A DNA stretch of 64,000 nucleotides from Agarophyton chilense. Its lineage: Eukaryota > Rhodophyta > Florideophyceae > Gracilariales > Gracilariaceae. The position numbers and the translations under genes are program-made. Numbering within the stretch: the stretch's first letter is position 1; each line of letters begins with the position of its first letter. Location of the stretch: assembly GCA_030374765.1 (NCBI GenBank), contig JARGXX010000102.1, positions 1 to 64,000 on the forward strand, given 5' to 3'. This document shows positions 55,387 through 64,000 of the stretch, in pieces. The notes beneath the pieces are model-generated. The model worked only from the letters and a program-made list of their open reading frames with translations. It made no database searches and had not been told where the DNA came from.

Positions 55387-58300
55387 GTTATGGGCCCAGC
55401 GCGCCAGTCCAATCTGCCGTCCCGGCCCAAGTTCTCCTGGGATGCCAAGTCTCCTCCATGGACTGATGGCAAAGGTGACCAGGAAGAATATCGTGATGCT
55501 GTGAAGCTCTGGCAAACGTTTCATAACGCACTACCAGCTTCGAACAGCAACAAGATTCCAATTGCACTTCAGGCTATATGTCTTAAGTCGCAACTGTATG
55601 GCCGTGCAAAGGACCTCTGCTCCGGAATTGCTGATGGCCAGTTGACGGAAGATGGCGCTGTGGATCATCTGGTAGGAAAAATTTACCAGAAGGACGCTCT
55701 CTCTGTAGTCAGTGAGGCCTATCGCGATTTCAACCAACTCTGGAATACTCGTAGAGGCAACACAAAGACTATGAAGAACTTCGAATCCCGTTTCTCCGCG
55801 CAAGTTGCAAAGTTCAACTCCATCTCTGCAACGACTAAGCTTCCAGAGTGTATTACGGTGCTAATGCTGCTATCCAACTCTGCAATTGACGACTCTCAGC
55901 GGGTCTCTGTCATGGCAGCAGCTGCACCTTCCGATGAGAACCTGAATTCTCAATCGTCGAATGATGAGTTTCTGAGCTCTATCACGTATCAGTCAGTGGC
56001 CTCGGTAATAAAGCAGTGCGACAAGACTTCGCATGCCCTGAGTGGTACTGTACCGCTTACTGCTAGTTCTGCTGGCACCACGCAACACCGCGAACAATAT
56101 CGCTATAGCAAGAACAGTTCTGTTTACCGTTACAAAGGATAGTCTCCTTCAATGAAATATCCTTGTGACATATGCGGCAAATACGGTCATTGGAAACGTA
56201 ACCATAACCCTGACGGCTCACTACCTCATCATGTCAAGTCGTTCGATGCACCAGCTACATCATCTGCTTCGCGAGCTCCTGGATCGCGCCCTGACCATGA
56301 TCAAGAAAGGAGAGACAAGTCGCAAAAGAAGACAGTGTCGTTTAATATGGAAACTCTGACTAGTTCATCAGCTAGTACCGGCAAGTCACCTGTCGAAGTT
56401 GGACCTCTACTTGACGACGGAGCACCTTACTCTGCAATTGGCCTTATCGAACTGAATCTACTTGCTGACCATATAGGGATATCGCCCAATCCCAAGCTCG
56501 ATGCTATTACCAAAGCACTCGATGGACATACACATTGGCAGTATGGAGTCGGTGAACACTCCAGTCCGGCACGCTGCATCCTAGGATCTATTGTCATCAC
56601 TGCGACATCTGACCAAGGTAGACCAGTCCGTATCACCCACCTTGTCCTGGATGGATCTTCTCAGTGGGTCATAGGAAAAAATGTAACTCGCAAGGCCAAC
56701 ATCGAGCATATTGGAAGAAATGCATTGGTCTTCCTGGCTGATGGTCATAGAGACCATATATCTATAATCAATGAAAGTTTCTTAAGCTACATAGCTCTAG
56801 ATCGGTTTACCTCTCATTGTAACAATGGTTCTACACTGTCATGCCTCTCAGCAGTCACTCTCGATAGTGCACCATGGCTTGAGGTCAAGAAGATTATAGA
56901 CAAAGTCCACAAGCACGTTTGTGGTCATGCAAGCTATACAGACTACAAGCTCCTCCTCGAGAGAAACGGATTTTGGAATGAAACCATAGCTTCCTATCTC
57001 ACGGACATGGTCAATCGCTGCACGGCTTGTCGGAGCACATCGGTCCCGCAGCCCAGTCGTAAGGTTTCAATCAGTTATCTGTCAAAGAAATTCAACGAGG
57101 TTCTCTGTGTTGATCATCTCTATCTGGATGAAATACTACTAATGCATCTGATGGATCTCATCACACGATATTCGAGCGTCTATGCAGTTACCTCGACAAA
57201 TCTCTCAGAAGCTGTTGTTGGCTTTGAAGCTTCATGGGTATCACAATTCTGGTACCCTGACTCTATTCGTGCAGACAAGGCATTCCAAATAGGTGCATTC
57301 AAGAACTACACCAAGAAGCTTGGAATCCCAATTCACCCAATGCCTCCTGGTAGGCACTCCAAGAATGCAATAGAGTCTAAACACAGCATCATCCGTAGCG
57401 TCTTTATTCGTCTAAAAGAAGCTGCTGGCGCAGACTTCGATCCAAAGCTCGCAGCATACAAGGCTGTGTCAATCTCAAATGACCTCTATGGCAACGACAC
57501 TATGTCTGCATTCGAACTAGCCAAAGGCTTTTCTAGCCCTATCGTGGCAAAGCCTATCGAAACTGTAATCCCGGATGATGTGCTCAATGCTCGTGACCAG
57601 CTTAAAGCTCGTCGCAAACTGGCGCTTATCTTGCGCTCGAAGGCAGTGACCAAAGTGCCAATTGCAGCTGGTGATCTGATAGAAGTATACCAAAAGAAAG
57701 AATTTGAGAAGAGAGGAAAATGGTCCGATCCCAAACCGGTCCTCTCTATCAACCAGCATGCACGTTCAGTGACTGTATCAGGACGCAAAAATCGAGAAAT
57801 CACTGTTGCATTTGAAGATACTCGCCCAGCGCTGCCTCAAGAAAGCTTCGCCCAACTAGTACAAGATGGTATTGACTCGATATCCGAGAGTTCAAGTGAC
57901 CATTGTACTGCTTTAAAGGCACAGGCTGAAATGAACACAGATGTCAACTTTGAATGCTCTGTACCAAGTGACACTGCTGTTGACTTATCTCAAGGTTCGT
58001 CTGATATCAACACACCTGTTGATGCACCTGTTGATGATGACTTCTCTACTGAATCCTCAAACGTTGAACCCTGTGTAGGAGACAATATCTCTGTTCTCTG
58101 GCCCCTTGAAGAACAATTCTTCCGTGGCACTGTCCACTCGGCAACAGAAGATGGTCGTCTAAACATACACTATGATGATGGGGATGTAGAACAACTTGAA
58201 ATGGAGAAGGAGGTATGGAAGTTTACTGAAACACTCCCAGCCAGTTCTGGTACATTGGCACAACTGGAAGTCACAAGCACTGAGAACTCAGTCCTAGAAT

Positions 58301-59918
58301 CGATTCTTGACCATTTTGGGAACAAACCATTTCTAAGGCACCACGCACAAGGGTTTGACCAATACCCTTTAGTCAACGCCTACAATGCAGAGGAAGATAC
58401 ATTTCTCAAGACTGTTCGCCCGGTCACACACGAAGAAGTCCCTCCGAACTCCAATGTTATCAGCAGTCACACCTTATACAAAGTGAAGACTAATGATGAC
58501 GGGTCTCTCAAGCTTAAAGCACGTATTGCACCACATGGGAACGAGGACGATTTGAAGAACGTCTTGAGCAAAGACTGTACCACATGCCCACCCACAGGAC
58601 TTCGGATCCTCGAATCAATTGCATCTCTATTCGGCTGGATAATCCACAGGGCTGATGTGAAGGCTGCGTTTCTGCAGACAGGGGAGGCTCAAAGAAACGT
58701 CTATGTTCGCCCACCCAAAGAAAGCCAAATGAAATCGACTCATCTTTGGCTACTTCGGACAGCTGCCTACGGCCTTGTCAATGCAAATGCCAAGTGGCAG
58801 AACCAGTCCGATAATGTTATGTTTGACATTGGACTCAAGCAGTCGACCCATGTTCCTCAGCTTTTCTTCCAGAAAGAAAACGGAAGGCTGGTATTAATTT
58901 TTGCTAAAATAGTTGACGACCTGAAAGCTGCAGGCGATGGCGACCGTGTGAAACGCTTCATGGAGGAGTTTGACAGACGATTCAAGTTTGGTGATGTGAT
59001 GCAAGGACCAGGCAAACTCCGATTCTTTGGCATCAACACTGTTCAAAATGGCGACTTTACCATTGAGACAGATGCGGACGATAAGGTGAACTCTGTATCT
59101 GAGTATCCGTTTTCTAGGCAACGCCGCAAGCCTTTTGATGAGCTACTCAATCAGCTTGAAAAGTCTGTGTTTGCCTCCACAAATAGTTCACTTGGATGGA
59201 TCAGAACTGCGGCTTCACCATTTTGCTCATTCTATGCCAGCTACCTGCAGCAAAAAGCCCCTGATCTAAAAGTGTGTCATCTTGTTGAACAAGTGAATAT
59301 AGTTCGCAAGCTGAAGAAGCTCGGAACAACTATTGCTTACCCTAGACCAACAGACAAAAATCAGTATGAACTCAGCATTCTATTGTTTTCAGATGCGTCA
59401 CGGACAGATGAATGTGGCCAACTTGGAGTTCTAACCGGTTTGCTTATCGTTGAGATGAAGAACAACTCGATTTAACATGCCATATCGTGTTTGTCTCACA
59501 AGTCAAAGCGCCCGGTCAAAAGCATACCTGCTGCAGAGATTTTTGCTGCCTCGGAAGGGATTGACGAAGGAAAGACAATCTCTAAGGCATACTCGGAGCT
59601 TCTTGGCATGGAAATCAAGTTGAGACTTGCTGTGGACTGTAAGGACTAGTTTACTTCACTATCGACACAGAAGAATGCTATCGACAAATCGATTCGTGGT
59701 GATGTTAGCTGCGTCCGTTTTGAATTTCAGACTGGTGCTGTTGATAAGATATCGTGGGTGCCCGGTCATTCCAACCTGGCAGATCCGCTTACCAAGAAAG
59801 ACGGCTCTCTGACAGATGCTCTTCAACTGAGTCTGTTCACTGACAGACTTCGCTTCGATTTACAGGACATTGCTGAGACGAAGCATTCGAAGAAAAACTT
59901 TGGCTGAAAGGGGAGGAA

Positions 59919-60197
59919 TATGAGAACGATCATTGATGGAAGTCGATCGTCTACAAATACGCCCGCTCAATGCTTTGTATTTGAACACTTAATTGTCGTT
60001 TCTATGAGTCATCAATCGTACCACATGGCAACCTCTTATATCATGTATTACGCCCGTTAATTATGTTGTAATGTACTCTATTTATACATCTATGTATCTC
60101 ATGTTTGTAAACATCTGCGACCTCGGCTCGCAGCTATTGTGTACTCTGTCCTACACTGTGTGTACCTAGTTCTACACCGCAAGTCTAATCATTCTTA
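59919..60197 (+). repeat. Copia-1 3' LTR, unit 3
   Basis: 279 bp, preceded by the polypurine tract GAAAGGGGAGGAA. Confidence 0.9.
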
Positions 60198-60202
60198 CAT
60201 GT

Positions 60203-60807
60203 TCTGACACCGTTCAAAGAGAAAACAAACTTCTCATAGAATAACTCTTGTATATCACCCCGCTTCTTGAGATACACTCTAGCCTAGTTGCGTTCGTTGC
60301 AATATTCATATATGATCACGTAGAACAGATACAAGATCAACCACATATTGCAAAAGACGTTCACATAGTGTCATGAGAACCCATTGAACCTGAAATGTTC
60401 ATCGGAAGGTGCAGAGTGCATGCGGCTTGTATTTCGTGAGAATAATCTTTCTCATATGGAATACAGTGATGGCTACTTCGCGGCATTCGTGGAAAGTTGC
60501 ATTTCTACAAGAGGTGTTTTGTTCACAAAAACTGGAAAGGGATGCAAACACAAGTAACGGGATGTGAAGAAATAAGGAAAAGAAGAGTGAGTTGGAGGTA
60601 TACAAGGGCGGATGACGAGGGGCGAGAGTAACGGACGGGGAAAGGGGGTAAACACGCAAACAGTTTTTTTTCTTTACGTTTTGGTGATGGGAGATTGAAA
60701 AAGGAAGGCACTGGGGTAGTTGGGAAGAAGGTTAATGTACCCTTTTTGCAGACCCAAATAAAAGGAAGGTTGGAAAGGGAGAAAGGTAAGAAAGAGCGAG
60801 AAGCAAA
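60203..60807. other. Spacer left of 5S-A, unit 4
   Basis: Matches 14483-15087. No gene seen. Confidence 0.5.
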
Positions 60808-60927
60808 ACATTCGGCACTGGGGATTCCAGACCGATCCCTCATGTCAGTACTAGCCCAGCTCGGAGTCACTTAGCTTCGCAGTTCGGGATGGGATGCGGC
60901 GCATGTCAACTCGATGTGGCCGAATGT
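60808..60927 (-). rRNA. 5S ribosomal RNA, variant A, unit 4
   Basis: Identical by eye to the unit 2 and 3 copies. Confidence 0.88.
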
Positions 60928-60935
60928 GGCAATCA

Positions 60936-60952
60936 GTGCTACGCCGTAGCAC
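60936..60952 (-). promoter_or_regulatory. Hairpin upstream of 5S-A, unit 4
   Basis: GTGCTAC-GCC-GTAGCAC, as in the other units. Confidence 0.4.
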
Positions 60953-62105
60953 CTCATTCCACACGCAACAAAAACAGCTGCTCCCCCCTGCCGCCCACGC
61001 CTGAGCAAAATGATGCCTCAAACACCCCAAGTGCGCTCCCTGTCTCATCACCACATTTGTCGCCTCCATCTCGGCGCTAGTGCGTCGTCCTTTTTGGCAA
61101 CTGCACATTGTCCCCAAACAAGCAGCTAATCCATCATCTTTCAGCGCAAGTACTGCAAAGAGGACAGTGCAGCACATCAATCCGTTGGGAATACTTGGAT
61201 CTTCTCCCACAAGCTTCTCCTCTCCCATGTGTGCCTGGAAACATACTTGATCACTCTTGCATTCTTGCAGTGCAGAAATGCCGAGTGCAGAAATGCCGAC
61301 CAAAGCTTGAATTGAAGTACCATGGGGATGCCGCTCTCCCCGACGATGTGCGCGACACTTTTCGAGTGCTGCCCACTTCAGTGTCGAGTGCTCCCCACTT
61401 CGGTGGTGCGTCAGAAGCAAATCGTACCGTTGAGCCATGGTTCCATCTGAAATGTAGAAAACATGAACTGCGGGTGCTTCAAATTTGCTGCTTCAAACAT
61501 CTCCGTCCTCCTGACACCTTCGTACCGCAGGCTCTACCCACGTCCTACGACCCTTTCCGGGGGCTACGGTTGCCGCCGATGTTTTTGTTGGGTGCGCTGT
61601 CCACATTTCATTGGCTGGCTTACCTTCGTGCGTAAGCCCCGTTCTCCACCAATCGCTGCAAACCAATTGCTTCTTGTCGTTGTTCCCCTCCTCTTTATCC
61701 AAGCTCTCGCATTCGGCAAGTCTTTCTACTTGTCTTCAAGCACATTCACATTCAACCCGCGCAGTAACATTGGAGCTTAACGCTACGCGTGAGTTTGTGA
61801 ATGACGCGATGCAGTCGGGCAGCCCAGGCTTAGATTTTGCAAACCCCTCTGAGCATCTGTCACGGCTGCTGGCGTGTTGATTTGCAGAGCGCCGAAATCG
61901 CTTGCGAGGCCAAGAAAACACGCCTCGGGTGAGACTCTCCGGATTTGTCTACGCCTTCCATCGCTTGGCAAAGCGATCAATTGTTGACGCATTGCCTCTC
62001 GAAGACGTCGCCCAAACGCTACATGTCGCGGAGTGCGAACCCCATTGGAACTCAATCGGCGCGATTGGCGGCGTCTGACAATGTGAGGCAGGACGGAACG
62101 ACTTA
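60953..62105. other. Spacer right of 5S-A, unit 4
   Basis: Matches 15233-16421. No believable gene. Confidence 0.5.
61270..61299 (+). repeat. 15-bp tandem repeat, 2 units
   Basis: Two copies of GTGCAGAAATGCCGA. Confidence 0.95.
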
Positions 62106-62510
62106 TCATACCAGCCGGTCTACGGATGCTTTTGTCCGAAGTAGACAAGTTTCGACGTGATCGGACATTTCTGCGTCTGTTTCTCTGTGTGGGTTGGGTT
62201 TCAGCCCTCTCGGGCACCTCTGGCCTGTAAAAGCCAAACACATCGTGGGACGCCAGAAACATCTTTCAAGTGCAGAACAGATCGGGGGGCTGGAAAAGAA
62301 AGCGCACCAGTCGAACACAACCACTGTAGGGCAGGCGGTAGTCAAGTGGTGCAGCCAATCAAGTACACACAATTTGGAATCTGGTAGCGTGAAAATAACC
62401 GAAAGCACAACTGCAAACGCAAAGCAGCAAAGAAAAGCAGCAGCCGGGACAACCCAAAAAGCAATGAACAGAACAGCGACACCGCAAACACGATACACAA
62501 AAGCGGTCAC
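62106..62510 (-). CDS. 134-codon hydrophobic ORF, unit 4 (doubtful)
   Basis: As 16422-16826, with replacements including L to F in the hydrophobic part. Confidence 0.22.
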   Translation of the reverse strand: MTAFVYRVCGVAVLFIAFWVVPAAAFLCCFAFAVVLSVIFTLPDSKLCVLDWLHHLTTACPTVVVFDWCAFFSSPPICSALERCFWRPTMCLAFTGQRCPRGLKPNPHRETDAEMSDHVETCLLRTKASVDRLV

Positions 62511-62643
62511 GCGCAGCGTAACGAAGGCGGAGGGATGTTGAATACGAGCGAGGCAAATTGGAGAAGCTGAGAGAGAAGGAGGAGAGGAGAGAGCGGATGG
62601 GGTGAGATGGGGGAGACAACGGAGGAAAGCGCTCTGTGCGCAG

Positions 62644-62651
62644 TATAAATA
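62644..62651 (+). promoter_or_regulatory. TATA-like box, unit 4
   Basis: TATAAATA, 107 bp before the small ORF at 62751. Confidence 0.45.
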
Positions 62652-62750
62652 GGTGACGAAACGTTGGGTTGGGGGAGACGTGGGCCGCAGAGAGCGGCGA
62701 GGAGCGTATTACGTGTCGCAAGTGCTCCGTGGTGTGCGAGGACGACGAGT

Positions 62751-62933
62751 ATGGAGAGTGAAGTGTCAGGATGTGCGTCATTTAAGTGTTCATTACACAC
62801 CTCCCCGATGTGTAAAAAGCGCTGCAAATTGTCGTGGCTAATCGTTGCGAAAGTTGGCTATGGATGTTCGGAGATCGCAAAGCAAGAGAGGGCTTCGAGA
62901 ACGAGTGATTTCAAATCGAGTTTCTTTCTATAG
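62751..62933 (+). CDS. Small Cys-rich ORF, 60 codons, unit 4 (doubtful)
   Basis: Same as 17067-17249 except K for Q in FKCSLHT. Confidence 0.25.
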   Translation: MESEVSGCASFKCSLHTSPMCKKRCKLSWLIVAKVGYGCSEIAKQERASRTSDFKSSFFL

Positions 62934-62954
62934 TGAACCGGGGCATCGGTTCAC
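62933..62954 (+). other. Hairpin upstream of 5S-B, unit 4
   Basis: GTGAACCG-GGGCAT-CGGTTCAC. Confidence 0.5.
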
Positions 62955-63211
62955 AACAGTTTCACAAGCACTTGCTTCAAGCATGATCACACAGCATAAT
63001 GCGACATGTTACGCGCTCCGATCGGCTTCAATACAAGATTGCATCTGCACATGATGAGACTGTCTGTTGGGAGGATGTTTCTGCTTTCCCGTGGGTGCCG
63101 ATGGCAGGCACGAAGTCGGACAGTATTACGCTGTTGATATTGGCTGGCGCACGGGTGCTCTGCCATCATTTGCCACAGTGGTCAAATCGTTGTATCACAC
63201 ACGCCGCCCTC

Positions 63212-63331
63212 ACACTCGGCCACATCGAGCTGACATGTGCCGCATCCCATCCCGAACTGCGAAGCTAAATCTCTCTGAGCTGGGCTAGTACATACATGAG
63301 GGATCCGTCTGGAACCCCTAGTGCTGAGTGT
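63212..63331 (+). rRNA. 5S ribosomal RNA, variant B, unit 4
   Basis: Identical by eye to the unit 3 copy (GGAACCCCTAG form). Confidence 0.8.
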
Positions 63332-63337
63332 TTTTTT
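63331..63337 (+). terminator. Poly-T terminator of 5S-B, unit 4
   Basis: Seven T residues at the 5S-B 3' end. Confidence 0.8.
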
Positions 63338-63433
63338 GTTTCTTGCTCCCTCCAACTATGTTGCTCCTGCGACGTAGCCACGCTGTGTGTCAATGACACG
63401 CTCTATGCGCTGTTGCGTTATATCTTTTTCATC

Positions 63434-63814
63434 ATGTCGCTCACTGCGCGTTGTGCGCATACTACACCTTCGTGGGCAAACAACAGGTACACTACAAGGA
63501 ACTTGAGCGTCTTGAATAGGGTGGCGCGCCCTGCGATGGATGTCAGCAACCGAAACGGTACGCTTTGGCCCATAGCTTCTGGTGCGCACACGTCGTGCGT
63601 GGAAGCAATTACGGTCGCGTTCGGCTGTTCCAATCGCTTTGCTTTGCAAATCCCACAAAGAAAGAGGTGGACCGATCAATGTCTTGTTTTTGGTGAGCGC
63701 TTGAGCAATTATCTGTTGGTTGGTGCGTTCCAGTTGTACATGCCAAGGTACGACACCAACCAGGGCGAGAACGAAGGTCTGCCTATGGAGGCGCTGGCGG
63801 GAACACTGTGGTAG
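63434..63814 (+). CDS. 126-codon ORF, unit 4 (doubtful)
   Basis: Open copy of the ORF at 17750-18130. It carries V (AITVAFG) and D (RWTDQ), variants otherwise seen only in unit 1. Confidence 0.25.
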   Translation: MSLTARCAHTTPSWANNRYTTRNLSVLNRVARPAMDVSNRNGTLWPIASGAHTSCVEAITVAFGCSNRFALQIPQRKRWTDQCLVFGERLSNYLLVGAFQLYMPRYDTNQGENEGLPMEALAGTLW

Positions 63815-64000
63815 GGCTGGCTTCCCCTAACATGAACTAGGCACCGTAGTTGGCGCGACGGCAAACATCTGACCCAGCCTGAAAAACTCGACCATGAGCA
63901 AACCTAAACACTAAATTCGAAACCAAAGAGATCACAAGCCTGACGGCGCTGGCTGAGTGTCTGACCTCTTCCGCTTGCGCTGCGAAGGTGCGAAGGTGCG

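Larger units (their letters stand above)
46949..60197. repeat. Composite array unit 3
   Basis: Begins at the empty Copia-1 target CATGT (46949-46953). It has both 5S genes and the pseudokinase, lacks the copia relic (deleted), and carries its own Copia-1 copy at the right. 13.2 kb. Confidence 0.85.
55015..60202 (+). mobile_element. Copia-1, unit 3 copy, with target duplication
   Basis: The element is 55020-60197 with CATGT on both sides. It is collinear base for base with the unit 1 copy (constant offset 45720) and differs at well under 1% of positions by eye. Same parts: LTRs, primer-binding site, gag, zinc knuckle, protease, integrase, reverse transcriptase, RNase H and polypurine tract. 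It is the better preserved of the two copies, nearly whole with about two breaks. LTR divergence is roughly 2%. Confidence 0.9.
60198..64000. repeat. Composite array unit 4 (3' part outside window)
   Basis: Contains 5S-A, spacer, TATA box, 5S-B and the 126-codon ORF, and ends just before the minisatellite. Its last 590 bases match the window start. Confidence 0.85.

Overview
This is nuclear-type eukaryotic DNA: TATA-box promoters, 5S rRNA genes with poly-T terminators, one intron-less protein gene, and heavy loading with Ty1/copia and Ty3/gypsy LTR retrotransposons. I see no bacterial operons, ribosome binding sites or CRISPR arrays. The 5S 3' half (GAGCTGGGCTAGTA ... GGAACCCCTAGTGCTG) and the intron-poor host gene fit a florideophyte red alga best. 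That assignment is tentative (about 0.5); another algal or protist lineage is possible.

The window is an array of four copies of one composite host unit. Unit 1 spans 1-14477 (its 5' part is cut by the window), unit 2 14478-46948, unit 3 46949-60197 and unit 4 60198-64000 (cut at the right). Read left to right, a unit holds: a leftward 5S gene (5S-A); about 1.7 kb without a convincing gene; a TATA box; a small Cys-rich ORF; a rightward second 5S variant (5S-B) with a T7 terminator; a 126-codon ORF of doubtful reality; a 12-bp minisatellite; a second TATA box; and a 477-codon gene for a PH-domain pseudokinase. The host parts of the copies look about 99% identical. Only the pseudokinase gene shows a substitution pattern that hints at selection.

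The spacers between pseudokinase and next 5S-A differ mainly in their transposons. Units 1 and 2 carry a decayed copia relic directly behind the pseudokinase; in unit 3 it is deleted. Units 1 and 3 carry the same copia element (Copia-1) at the same site, and unit 2 has the empty site. Unit 2 instead holds a different copia on the minus strand (Copia-2, 42068-46824). It also holds about 17.4 kb of gypsy material: a partial plus-strand gypsy (23570-26005), a large minus-strand gypsy with an antisense ORF region (26006-36856), and a 3'-truncated gypsy (36857-41011). The first two form an inverted repeat with 2.4-kb arms.

The last 590 bases of the window repeat the first 588 almost exactly and share variants absent from units 2 and 3. 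This suggests either a circular molecule of about 63.4 kb or a higher-order tandem repeat of that period. The most noteworthy biology is the linkage, in one homogenised and amplified unit, of two diverged head-to-head 5S rRNA genes with a PH-domain pseudokinase.
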